A stretch of DNA of 64,000 nucleotides from positions 53,174-117,173 of the forward strand of contig NZ_BBMP01000025.1 of the NCBI RefSeq assembly GCF_000755245.1. Direction: 5' to 3'. How positions within the stretch are numbered: position 1 is the stretch's first letter; each line of letters begins with the position of its first letter. The notes beneath the pieces were generated by a model that did no database searches, had not been told where the DNA came from, and saw only the letters and a program-made list of their open reading frames with translations. The position numbers were made by a program, and so were the translations under genes. The stretch comes from Halococcus sediminicola. GTDB taxonomy: Archaea > Halobacteriota > Halobacteria > Halobacteriales > Halococcaceae. Shown piece by piece: positions 1-7,203 of the stretch.

Positions 1-438
1 CACCCGACAGTACACGTACTGCAACCCCTCTGTCGGCCCACTATCGTTCGTCTTCGGTTCATTGAGGACCGTCACATCACCCCGATCAGCCATTGTATCT
101 ACTGCTGTCCCAAGATCTTCAACGTGAAGCGCGAGGTGCATCCCTCCGACGTCGGAATTTTTCGGCGGCGTTTCGTCTTGATCGGGAGCATCCCATTCGA
201 ACAGTTCGAGATTCAGTGTCGGTCCACAGCGCAACATCGCCAGTGACGCCCGTGCGTCAGGATGGACATCGAGACGTCGCTCCATCGAATCGCCATCGGG
301 GTCGCCGAATGGACCCTTTCGATACAGGACATCGCAATCGAGAGCATCGACGAAGAACGTGACCGCTTCGTCAAGATCTGGAACCGTGACTCCAACGTGG
401 TGAACGTTTCTCGCCGTCAAGGGATGATCGTTGGCCAC
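1..438 (-). CDS. VOC (glyoxalase/bleomycin-resistance) family protein, cut by window edge
   Basis: The reading frame starts at GTG 438 and stays open to the left edge (146 codons seen), so the C-terminus lies outside. It begins near ANDHPLTARNVHHVGVTVPDLDEA, with the typical VOC opening: a His in HHVGVTVPD followed by a FFVDALDC-type helix. A second half-repeat has GGMHLALHVEDL. VOC proteins bind a divalent metal and act as lyases, dioxygenases or isomerases; the substrate cannot be told. The start codon lies one base past the methyltransferase-fusion stop codon, so the two genes are probably co-transcribed. The ATG at 440 is out of frame. No length comparison is possible. Confidence 0.7.
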   Translation of the reverse strand, partial: MANDHPLTARNVHHVGVTVPDLDEAVTFFVDALDCDVLYRKGPFGDPDGDSMERRLDVHPDARASLAMLRCGPTLNLELFEWDAPDQDETPPKNSDVGGMHLALHVEDLGTAVDTMADRGDVTVLNEPKTNDSGPTEGLQYVYCRV

Positions 439-439
439 A

Positions 440-1789
440 TTACTTCACCGCAACCACGAGAGGAACACTCTTGGCATCGAAAACATGCTCGTTGCCGACG
501 ATTTTCTCTTTGAGACGCTCCATTTGCTCCGACATGGTCTCGTAAAGGCGTTTGTCGTCTCTCGTCGCGTTATCTCGTTCGGCGCGAACTTTCGCATAGT
601 GTAGCCGATTAGAGTGGAAGACGTTCCAGTAGTTACGTCGCTCCGAACGATCTCGTCCTGCAGTATGGTAATTTTGCAGATCCAGCCAGACGTCGGTTGG
701 TGGAGGCGAGAGACGCTTCATGTGGGTCGGGAGTCGTCGACCGTGTGTTCGATCACTACTGCCGGGAATTTCATCGGTAATATCGACAATCCAGTCCATA
801 TCCTCATCAGGTGGATAATGCAGGTGCTGTCCGTCGTCACAGCTTCGTATTGCCATGGTACCGTCCTCCCGAACGTGCTCCCAGAGAAGGGACAGTACAG
901 CTTCTTGATTGGCAATATGGTGGAAGAGATAGCTTACGAAGACGACGTCAAACGTACCGAGGTCCGCTTCGTCGATGTTGTTGACGTCCAACCAACGGTA
1001 TTGGATATTCTCCGCTGGATAGCTCTCCTTGGCAATCTTCAGTACTTCCTGAGCGTCATCGATCGCTACAACCTTAAACCGGTCATCGTCGCCAAATCGG
1101 GACTGTGTCACGGTCCCGTATCCGCATCCCGCGTCAAGGACACGATAGGGTTGTTCAATACCACTGCACTGGAGATGCTCGGCGATTTGATTGAGATTGC
1201 GGTCGTCTTGCTCTCGATGTACCTCTGCTGAGAGCTGGAGGCGGTCGTGGTCGACTTCTGGGTCATATTCACTTGGCCCTTCGTCTTCTTCGAAGGTTCG
1301 TGAAACAGATTCTGATGAGAGCAGCTGATCCATTACTCGCGCCAGTGCGTTTTCCAAGCGTTCTTCGTACTCTTCGTCGTCAGCATAAGTAAAATAGCCC
1401 GCTTCACGACACTCATCTCTGAATTCTTGCAATCGTTCGTACTCTTCGGCGTCTAGCCGATTAGTTGGGATATCGCGTTCCGAGAACCCGATCATCGCTG
1501 GAATGTCGTCGTCAATTGCGAGTTCTCTTACGACATCAGCAAGGTTCGTACCGCTCGCTGTCTCATCAGCTTTAGTCCAGAACGACCCCAATACGATATC
1601 GACGTCTTCTGCGAGATCCGCTCGATCCGTATCGACATGTCTGGCATCAATTGGTCCTAGATGGATGTTTTGTTGTCGTCCAACTGCAGTATTCCAGTTT
1701 AGAAGAACACTTTTAGCAAGCCGTCGTTCTTCTAGTAGCTCAGAGGGCATAACCAGCAGTACTCGGTATACAGTAGACTCGACTGGCAT
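440..1789 (-). CDS. DUF4062/TIR-like N-terminal domain fused to class I SAM methyltransferase
   Basis: 449 residues with two modules. Residues about 8-155 resemble the DUF4062/TIR-like effector domain: VLLVMPSELLEERR, then LLNWN, EDVDIVLGSFWTKAD, an ASGT turn at 78-81, and PAMIGFS in place of the usual gKPvmlYFs strand. Residues about 210-330 are a Rossmann methyltransferase: VLDAGCGYG (217-225) binds SAM, VVAID is motif II, and FDVVFVSYLFHH is motif IV. The C-terminal 120 residues are charged and unassigned. The family of the first half is common in bacterial defence genes, where it is usually joined to NTPases; a methyltransferase partner is unusual. It lies 43 bases downstream of a winged-helix regulator and touches the VOC gene. 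Function is unknown. GC looks lower than in the catabolic genes. Confidence 0.7.
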   Translation of the reverse strand: MPVESTVYRVLLVMPSELLEERRLAKSVLLNWNTAVGRQQNIHLGPIDARHVDTDRADLAEDVDIVLGSFWTKADETASGTNLADVVRELAIDDDIPAMIGFSERDIPTNRLDAEEYERLQEFRDECREAGYFTYADDEEYEERLENALARVMDQLLSSESVSRTFEEDEGPSEYDPEVDHDRLQLSAEVHREQDDRNLNQIAEHLQCSGIEQPYRVLDAGCGYGTVTQSRFGDDDRFKVVAIDDAQEVLKIAKESYPAENIQYRWLDVNNIDEADLGTFDVVFVSYLFHHIANQEAVLSLLWEHVREDGTMAIRSCDDGQHLHYPPDEDMDWIVDITDEIPGSSDRTHGRRLPTHMKRLSPPPTDVWLDLQNYHTAGRDRSERRNYWNVFHSNRLHYAKVRAERDNATRDDKRLYETMSEQMERLKEKIVGNEHVFDAKSVPLVVAVK

Positions 1790-1832
1790 CGATATTCTCT
1801 AGTCCAAATCCCGGGATAAAATGCGTACCGAC

Positions 1833-2129
1833 TCATATATCCGAAGGATCAAAATCCTCTAACTGCTGACGTTCGTCGTCCGTCAAATCGCCAGCTAAAT
1901 AGCGTTTACCTGTGGCTGTGATTCGGTAGTAGCCACGGTCGTCATCAGTCCGATCAATAAGTCCAGCAGCATTCAGCACTCGCACTCGATTCCAGACGGT
2001 ACCTTCAGCTAGATCCATGTTGACCGCAATAACGGTAGGCGGAACCTCATAGTTTTCAAGCGAATGGCCATCGAGAAATTCGAGAATATCCAGGTCGCTC
2101 ATTCGCAACCATGCGATTCGCGCTCTCAT
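1833..2129 (-). CDS. PhiH1-repressor-like winged-helix DNA-binding protein
   Basis: 98 residues from the ATG at 2129; the frame could extend to 2162, but family members start near MRARIAW. The order is ARIAWLRMSDLDILEFLDGH, a recognition helix region TVIAVNMDLAEGTVWNRVRVLNAAGLI, and the wing GYYRITATGKRYLAGDL. This is the haloarchaeal PhiH1-like repressor architecture seen in viral and chromosomal regulators. It is the first gene of the minus-strand group that continues into the DUF4062-like/methyltransferase fusion, which makes it the likely controller of that group. Its ligand is unknown. Confidence 0.75.
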   Translation of the reverse strand: MRARIAWLRMSDLDILEFLDGHSLENYEVPPTVIAVNMDLAEGTVWNRVRVLNAAGLIDRTDDDRGYYRITATGKRYLAGDLTDDERQQLEDFDPSDI

Positions 2130-2162
2130 AGGAGTAGCAAGTACTCCGTTATTGGATAGCAT

Positions 2163-2800
2163 TGGCTAAAAACCCCTGCAAAGCCATTTTCACTATTTGC
2201 TTGCTCATTAGTATATGCTCATTCGAAATAGGGCATATCCAAACAATTTATTGCAGATGCCTACGTGGTGGAGGATGTGAGCCAATTCAACGTCGCACCT
2301 GGTGGGTGTAGACAGAATCAACAAACGCCATCAAACAGGTGCGCTGAGGCGCGGCTCACTGGTGTTCTATGTCGGTGCGGAGATCGACTTCCCAACCTGA
2401 ATGGAAACCAGCCATTCAGAATCCGTCGAACCCGCACAGGACACCTCTAGCGCTACCGAATCCCGGTCACGAATCCATAGTGAATTCAAGACCGGACTCC
2501 TAAGACAATGCACCAGAGCAATCACACTCTCACGTCGAACACATGTAAAGCTACCGCGAAGGCGTCCTCTCGTCGAACCGACGTCGACCGCAGTCGGATA
2601 GACGAATTCGCCGCGGAGAGACAGAAGCGTAGAAGCACGACTGAGAGTTGCACGCCCGGTGGATGGATATATTCTGAACATCGTGAATACTACTGGAGTA
2701 GACAGACCATTGATCAGATCGCGCCATCTGCTATTCCTTCAATAGCAATTATCCAGCAGCAAGTATACGATCGTCGCTATCACGGTGGTAGGAGGCGGCG
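2163..2800. other. Gene-poor AT-richer spacer
   Basis: About 640 bases with no convincing gene on either strand. The open frames here give neutral to basic, low-complexity translations, unlike the acidic haloarchaeal proteome. The left end should hold the promoter of the PhiH1-like regulator. Around 2764-2770 a GTATACGA box lies about 30 bases before the small gene at 2801. No terminal repeats, tRNA fold or transposase remnant could be recognised. Confidence 0.4.
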
Positions 2801-2962
2801 ATGAGTGACGATCGAGTAACAGCATCGGCGTTTTGCTGGTCAAAGTATGCCACCCGATTTGGCTGGAGAGGGACAATGCTATTTGAGAGTTCCAAGCGGG
2901 CCCAACACGGGCAGTGGAGCGCTGCACAAGAAACCATCACTGTGGACGGTGAGGGCGAATGA
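2801..2962 (+). CDS. Small hypothetical protein (53 aa)
   Basis: A 53-codon frame beginning MSDDRVTASAFCWSKYATRF and ending ITVDGEGE. An AGGAGG-like Shine-Dalgarno sequence lies 5-10 bases before the ATG, and a GTATAC box lies about 30 bases upstream. The tail is acidic. No domain is recognised. It stands in the accessory region with other tiny genes, which suits a mobile-element cargo or regulator protein. The main support is the ribosome binding site plus intact short frame; conservation was not tested. Confidence 0.4.
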   Translation: MSDDRVTASAFCWSKYATRFGWRGTMLFESSKRAQHGQWSAAQETITVDGEGE

Positions 2963-3015
2963 GTGCTCTCACCTTTGTATCGCGCTCTATAGTTTATCAG
3001 TGTGATAGCAAACAA

Positions 3016-3282
3016 TCACTCATCGTCAAGCGCAGCCTCTCGTCGGTCTTTGTCGATGAGAGCCTGCTGAACTTGGTGACGCAGCGATGCGCCGCTGGGA
3101 TCGTAGGGAAAGTCGTCGACAGTCTCCTGGACGACGATAGCGAGCCGCATCGCTTCTTTGATCTCCTCGGAGCGCGACCCCGCGTGGTTTGGGCCGCATT
3201 CGAGAGTGTCGTCGAAGCGCTCCAAGACATCGTCGCGTTCGCCGATCCAGACGCCGATAGTCTGGCCGCTGTCGTCTGCCAT
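3016..3282 (-). CDS. Small acidic protein, probable ribbon-helix-helix-type regulator
   Basis: 88 residues. QTIGVWIGERDDVLERFDDTL resembles the strand-plus-helix start of haloarchaeal RHH-like proteins, followed by SEEIKEAMRLAIVVQETVDD and a VQQALIDKDRREA helix. Composition is strongly acidic, which favours this strand over the overlapping plus-strand frame. A CCTGCAAGGAC element (3296-3306) and an AGGAC/GTCCT inverted repeat lie 14-34 bases before its start, at promoter distance. The same motif is clustered upstream of the DUF5805/integrase genes, so this protein may be the repressor of both (inference). Confidence 0.65.
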   Translation of the reverse strand: MADDSGQTIGVWIGERDDVLERFDDTLECGPNHAGSRSEEIKEAMRLAIVVQETVDDFPYDPSGASLRHQVQQALIDKDRREAALDDE

Positions 3283-3294
3283 GCGCCGAGTGAG

Positions 3295-3316
3295 ACCTGC
3301 AAGGACCTAAAGTCCT
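3295..3316. promoter_or_regulatory. Candidate operator: CCTGCAAGGAC plus AGGAC-N5-GTCCT
   Basis: CCTGCAAGGAC occupies 3296-3306 and overlaps the perfect inverted repeat AGGAC (3302-3306) / GTCCT (3312-3316) with spacer CTAAA. Read on the minus strand, CTTTAGG sits where a TATA-like box of a leaderless transcript of the small gene starting at 3282 would be, so protein binding here should block that promoter. The same ten-base core recurs twice at 3784-3817. Confidence 0.45.
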
Positions 3317-3348
3317 GCGAGAGGGTTCAAACGATAGATGGTACACCG

Positions 3349-3552
3349 CTGCGCGAACAGGTAAGAGTTGGACAGGAATTCGCTCGCGAACAGCGCCGCC
3401 GTGGCTTTGGCGGATCGGGTTGTGTCGACTGTGGTGTCGTTCCGGCTTCCGCGTGGGAGATGATCGGCACGGCTGTCGCGCGCCTGCGACTGTGTTCGGA
3501 GTGTCGGATATACCGTGAGATCGCTGAGCGCAGGGAGTCCGTCAATGAGTAA
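3349..3552 (+). CDS. Probable small zinc-ribbon-like protein, start unresolved
   Basis: The frame encodes LREQVRVGQEFAREQRRRGF, then CVDCG and, 20 residues later, CSECR: two Cys pairs typical of a small zinc-binding module. It ends SVNE with its stop 8 bases inside the next small zinc-finger gene (ATG 3545), which suggests coupling. No ATG, GTG or TTG lies in this frame between 3331 and the first Cys pair. The frame remains open leftwards over the opposite-strand gene, so the true start is unknown; the coordinate given is a CTG codon used as a placeholder. It may be a fragment. Confidence 0.35.
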   Translation: MREQVRVGQEFAREQRRRGFGGSGCVDCGVVPASAWEMIGTAVARLRLCSECRIYREIAERRESVNE

Positions 3553-3718
3553 TGCACGCACGCGCCCGCGACAACCGGGCGACATCCGCTGTCCCGAATG
3601 CGACGCCGTCGTCGAGGATCGTGACGAGTTGGCCGACCACCTGACCGAGGTCCACGACGCCTTTGACTGGCTCATGAAGGGACGGCCCGTGGGGTTTAAG
3701 GAGGCGGGCGGCCAGTGA
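3545..3718 (+). CDS. Small C2H2-type zinc-finger protein (57 aa)
   Basis: 57 residues. A single finger CPECDAVVEDRDELADHLTEVH has the C-x2-C-x12-H-x4-H spacing of a C2H2 unit. It ends GRPVGFKEAGGQ. The ATG at 3545 is chosen because it lies in an overlap with the preceding frame and directly before the finger. Small single-finger proteins are frequent in haloarchaea and their viruses and may bind nucleic acid or protein partners. It precedes the CTGCAAG repeat cluster and the DUF5805/integrase pair. Confidence 0.65.
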   Translation: MSNARTRPRQPGDIRCPECDAVVEDRDELADHLTEVHDAFDWLMKGRPVGFKEAGGQ

Positions 3719-3763
3719 ATCGTGACTCGGTGGTTCGGTCCGGGATCGAAAATCCGGTCCGGA

Positions 3764-3817
3764 CCTGCAAGCCTTGCAGCCAATCCTTGCAGGAACGCCC
3801 GCACCCACCTGCAAGGA
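3764..3817. repeat. Cluster of four CTGCAAG inverted repeats upstream of DUF5805/integrase
   Basis: CTGCAAG (3765-3771) faces CTTGCAG (3773-3779) across one base. TCCTTGCAGG (3784-3793) faces its exact complement CCTGCAAGGA (3808-3817) across 14 bases. These four half-sites lie in 54 bases, about 110 bases before the DUF5805 start; a fifth copy is at 3296. Likely roles are an operator array for an RHH regulator or arm sites for the integrase. Both are inference. Confidence 0.6.
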
Positions 3818-3868
3818 CGCGCGAGAACCGCCATACTGCGTGGGGTTTTCGTTATACCACATTGCTCG

Positions 3869-3885
3869 ATAAGAACGCTTATAGA
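3869..3885 (+). promoter_or_regulatory. Promoter-like ATAAG-N4-CTTAT palindrome before DUF5805
   Basis: ATAAG (3869-3873) and CTTAT (3878-3882) form an inverted repeat with spacer AACG, merging into CTTATAGA, a plausible haloarchaeal TATA box. It lies 44-60 bases before the ATG at 3929, which leaves room for a 15-20 base leader. The palindrome may be an operator superimposed on the TATA box. Confidence 0.4.
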
Positions 3886-3928
3886 GTAAGGGAGAACGTT
3901 GATTGGGAAGGAGGTCGTTCAGCCGGCG

Positions 3929-4324
3929 ATGAGCGAGAGCGACACCGAACGAACGGTCGTCAAGACGTACGTTCCAGCCTACCAGAAAGAGCGGTGGCGC
4001 GAGCACGCAGACGAACTGGCGATGAGCCAGAGCGAGTTCGTGCGGTCGATGATACAGGCCGGCCGACGCGACTTCACCATCGATGACGACGAACCCGGGC
4101 AAGAGGGTGCTGAAGACGAAACCCCGGGGGTAGACGGCCTCGAAGGCCGGGTGCTCGGCGTTCTCGACGACGGCTACTGTTCGTGGGACGGACTCGTCGA
4201 AGCGCTCACCGACGACATCGAGGAGCGGCTCGAAACCGTTCTTCAACAACTGCAGCGGAAGAACCGCATCCAGTACAGCGGCCGCCACGGCGGGTACACT
4301 ATCGAGGACGATAATGGCCGCTGA
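3929..4324 (+). CDS. DUF5805 family protein with RHH-like N-terminus
   Basis: 131 residues from the ATG at 3929; an upstream in-frame ATG at 3899 is less likely. The N-terminus RTVVKTYVPAYQKERWREHA, then MSQSEFVRSMIQAGRR, matches the haloarchaeal DUF5805 family and looks like a ribbon-helix-helix fold. After an acidic linker, GLEGRVLGVLDDGYCSWDGLVEALTDDIEERLETVLQQLQRKNRIQY looks like a winged-helix segment. It overlaps the integrase start by 11 bases, so the two are translated together. It is probably a DNA-binding partner or recombination-directionality/regulatory protein for the integrase (inference from position). Confidence 0.75.
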   Translation: MSESDTERTVVKTYVPAYQKERWREHADELAMSQSEFVRSMIQAGRRDFTIDDDEPGQEGAEDETPGVDGLEGRVLGVLDDGYCSWDGLVEALTDDIEERLETVLQQLQRKNRIQYSGRHGGYTIEDDNGR

Positions 4325-5354
4325 GGCGACCGACGACGCGATTGCCTACTTCGTCGAGGATCTCGAATACCACGGCCGCTCGGAACGAACGCGCGAGGCC
4401 TACGAACGGGTGCTCCGCCGGTTCGAGGCGTTTCTCGAAAGTCCTCGCTGCCCTAGCGAGGATGCGCTCGCACCTGCCGAGGCTGGCCAGCGCGAGTGTA
4501 TGGCGTGGGTTCACTCGCTTCGGGACACACACAGTCGAAGCACGGTGGCGACCTACGCCTCCTACCTGCATCGGTTCTATGCCTACATGATGCAGGTCGA
4601 GGCGTTCGAGTCGAACCCGATGGTGCTCGTCGTCGAGGAAATGGACGAAACCATCGAGAAGGATCCTCAACGGCGGGAAATCTCGTTGGCGACCATGCGC
4701 GAGTTCGTCGGGGAAATCCATCATCCGCTCGATCGGGCGGTGATCGTGCTGTTGCTGAAGACGGGGATGCGCGTCGGCGAACTCTGTAATCTCGACCTGC
4801 GGGACCTCACTCTCGACGACAAAGACCTCGAATCGGCGTATTCGCTTGGTACCCGCGGCCAGTTGAGCGGGCGGCCCGACTCGATATACGTCGCCAGCGA
4901 CGTGGACCGCGGTGCCGTCGTCAACGGCGAGGAACGCCACGCGGCGAACAAACGACGGCGCGCGACGGTCGTTCCGGTCGATACGGAGCTTCGTCTAACG
5001 CTCCGTCGGTGGCTCGCCATCCGTCCGGATGCAGTGTCGACCGCGGAACCGCTGTTTCTCAGCACGCGAGACGACTGGGGCGAACGCCTCACGCCACCGA
5101 TGGTGCGCTCGCTCGTGACGAAACACGCCCGCTCGATGGGTTGGTATCGTTCGGGCGGCGATGCGGCCGAAAACGTCACACCTCACTACTTCCGGCATTT
5201 CTTCACGACCCATCTCCGCGACCGCACCGGGGACCGCGGCATCGTGAAGTACCTCCGGGGCGACGTCGCCGACGACATCATCGACACCTACACCCACAAC
5301 TGGGGCGATCGTGTCCGCGAACTCTATCTGAAAAATATCTACAGTCTGATGTAG
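4314..5354 (+). CDS. Tyrosine recombinase / phage-type integrase
   Basis: 346 residues. Residues about 8-110 form a SAM-like core-binding domain. The catalytic domain has Arg in KTGMRVGEL (R153), a KRRR strand near 213, HYFRH (H291, R294) and the nucleophile Tyr in IDTYTHNW (Y326). The box HYFRHFFTTHL is typical of haloarchaeal integrases, as is the YLRGD stretch in place of the usual LGH. Translation is coupled to DUF5805. It could drive an integrative element or be a resident chromosomal Xer-like enzyme: no tRNA or duplicated attachment site was found within the window. Confidence 0.88.
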   Translation: MAAEATDDAIAYFVEDLEYHGRSERTREAYERVLRRFEAFLESPRCPSEDALAPAEAGQRECMAWVHSLRDTHSRSTVATYASYLHRFYAYMMQVEAFESNPMVLVVEEMDETIEKDPQRREISLATMREFVGEIHHPLDRAVIVLLLKTGMRVGELCNLDLRDLTLDDKDLESAYSLGTRGQLSGRPDSIYVASDVDRGAVVNGEERHAANKRRRATVVPVDTELRLTLRRWLAIRPDAVSTAEPLFLSTRDDWGERLTPPMVRSLVTKHARSMGWYRSGGDAAENVTPHYFRHFFTTHLRDRTGDRGIVKYLRGDVADDIIDTYTHNWGDRVRELYLKNIYSLM

Positions 5355-5708
5355 TCCCGATACAGCTGTTGTATACCAAACCCATAAACCGCAAGTGACT
5401 ATATAGATATGGGGTCGGCCGAGGGAGTCATGGACGTCCCGGAACGACTCGGCACGCGCCTCGGCAGTCAAAACACTCGATAGAACAGCCGGATCGTCCC
5501 AATCGCACGATTGAGGTTCATATCCGAAGCAGTGGTGCACGTTTAGCTGACTGTTCGCGTCATCGAGCGGTAACCACTACGAGCGCCGGCGTCCACACCG
5601 CCGTTCCATCCGTTGAGACGACTTGAGCGAAATCGACCGAACCACCGAATCCAAAGGCACTATCCGTTGGCACCCGTCTCGATCGCTACATATGTGGAGG
5701 CGATACGA
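5355..5708. other. Intergenic region between integrase and phosphoesterase
   Basis: About 350 bases without a supported gene. An AT-rich stretch near 5400-5412 (CTATATAGATATGG) could be a promoter or termination region. CTACATATG at 5687-5695, about 15-20 bases before the phosphoesterase start, could be its TATA-like element. No repeat of the CTGCAAG motif is found here, so no matching right-hand attachment arm is visible. Confidence 0.35.
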
Positions 5709-7043
5709 ATGGCAGACACGTGCTATCTGATCAGTGACCTCCACATCGGGGGCGACGAGCAACTCACACAGGTCGACTTCCTCGACGAACTCCTTGTGTT
5801 CCTCCGGGATCTCGAAGAGAGCGACGAGGACGCCGAACTCGTCATCAACGGCGATGCGTTCGGTCTGTGGGAGTTCACGGAGATCGAGGGCCCGGAGAAG
5901 TTCGACGCGCTCCTCGATCGGTACCCCGAACTGTTCGAACAGCTCCGGGCGACCGGGAAACGGGTTCCCATCACGCTCATCCCGGGCAACCACGATTACG
6001 AGCTCGCGGCACACACGGAATACGTCGATCGACTGGCGGAGTACAACGTCGATCTCGAACAGGAGATCGCCATCACCCGCGACATCGGGGAGCACACGAT
6101 CCACATCGAACACGGCATGCAGGAGGACCCGAGCAACCGGATACCGGATTTCGGGAACCCGTACGCGAACCCGCCGGGCTATTTCGTGAATAGGCACATC
6201 ACGAGTCGGGCCGGCCGCCTCTCGGGGCGCGGGAAGTACAACTGGCTCAAAGACATCCAGGCCGTGACACCTATGACCCAGATCCCGGACTGGCTGGTCT
6301 CGAACTACTTCTACCGCGAGATGAGTGGCTGGCTCAGATACGCCTCGGTACCCTTCCTCCTCCTGTTCAACCTGAGTCTCGTCTACGTCGGCATCTACGC
6401 GCTGGACGCACTCGGCATCTGGTCGCTCCCGATGACGGTCGTGAGGGATGTGCTGGATCTGTTCGGGCCGGTGGGGACGCTGATAGACATCGTTTTCGCC
6501 GCCAACGTCGTGTTCATCGTTCTTCTAATTCTCGTTTCCATCCCGTTGTACGTCTTCTTCAGAGACATTCGCAAGACACTCCGGCGGTTCGGGCTCGGTC
6601 GAAGGGACGGTGACGAGCGTGATCCGACCGCGAAGTACAACGACCGGGCCCGCGAAGTCTTCGCCGAGAACCCGGACGTCGCAGTGTTCCTCTACGGTCA
6701 CACCCACCGAGCCTCGGTCACGGAGATCGACGACCGGCTCGTGATCAATACGGGCACGTGGCTGAAGCGCCTCCGGCGGGTTGATCCCGTTCTCGGTATC
6801 TTCCCGCCGGTTTTCTACTCGTCGTATCGACTCAGCTACGTCCGATTGACGGGAGCGGATGACGGGAGCGTCGTCGTGGATTGCAATATCGTCGATAAGC
6901 CAGACCCCGGTGACGAGACGTTGCTCGAACGGCTGATCACCCGCACACCGAAACCGTACGAGGGGTTCCCGGTCCACGAAAGAGTCGATCCGGACGACCG
7001 AACCGGACCCGAATCGGGCGCTCCGTCCTCGAACACTCGCTAG
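5709..7043 (+). CDS. Membrane-anchored calcineurin-like metallophosphoesterase
   Basis: 444 residues from the ATG at 5709 (MADTCYLISD); 32 codons upstream are open but look non-coding. Metal-binding motifs: D10-L-H12 (SDLHIGG), GD near 48-49, GNHD (93-96), a His in IEHGM, and GHTH (330-333). Two hydrophobic segments at about 211-233 and 259-284 interrupt the domain before the last motif and should anchor it in the membrane. It likely hydrolyses phosphomono- or diesters at the inner face; the substrate is unknown. It is monocistronic by spacing. The UDP-2,3-diacylglucosamine hydrolase branch is a distant alternative. Confidence 0.8.
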   Translation: MADTCYLISDLHIGGDEQLTQVDFLDELLVFLRDLEESDEDAELVINGDAFGLWEFTEIEGPEKFDALLDRYPELFEQLRATGKRVPITLIPGNHDYELAAHTEYVDRLAEYNVDLEQEIAITRDIGEHTIHIEHGMQEDPSNRIPDFGNPYANPPGYFVNRHITSRAGRLSGRGKYNWLKDIQAVTPMTQIPDWLVSNYFYREMSGWLRYASVPFLLLFNLSLVYVGIYALDALGIWSLPMTVVRDVLDLFGPVGTLIDIVFAANVVFIVLLILVSIPLYVFFRDIRKTLRRFGLGRRDGDERDPTAKYNDRAREVFAENPDVAVFLYGHTHRASVTEIDDRLVINTGTWLKRLRRVDPVLGIFPPVFYSSYRLSYVRLTGADDGSVVVDCNIVDKPDPGDETLLERLITRTPKPYEGFPVHERVDPDDRTGPESGAPSSNTR

Positions 7044-7203
7044 GAGCAATGAGTCGGCGACCGAAATCGGGAATATGAATCACGTGCCATTCCTCGATTC
7101 TGTACCGATATTGTCTCGTATTCGATTTTTAATAGTATTTGAGAGGGGTTTCCGGCCGGATAGTGCCCTTCGAACTATATGACCGTACGGCGTAGTGTGT
7201 CAC

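Noticed and set aside
2265..2681. Possible small genes in the spacer after the PhiH1-like regulator
   Set aside because: Translations are neutral to basic and lack motifs; no promoter or conserved features.
2959..3552. 197-codon plus-strand frame starting at an ATGA overlap with the 53-codon gene
   Set aside because: Its middle is the opposite strand of the acidic RHH-like gene (3016-3282) and reads as Ser/Arg-rich shadow. Only the C-terminal Cys-pair part (3349-3552) is kept as a possible gene.
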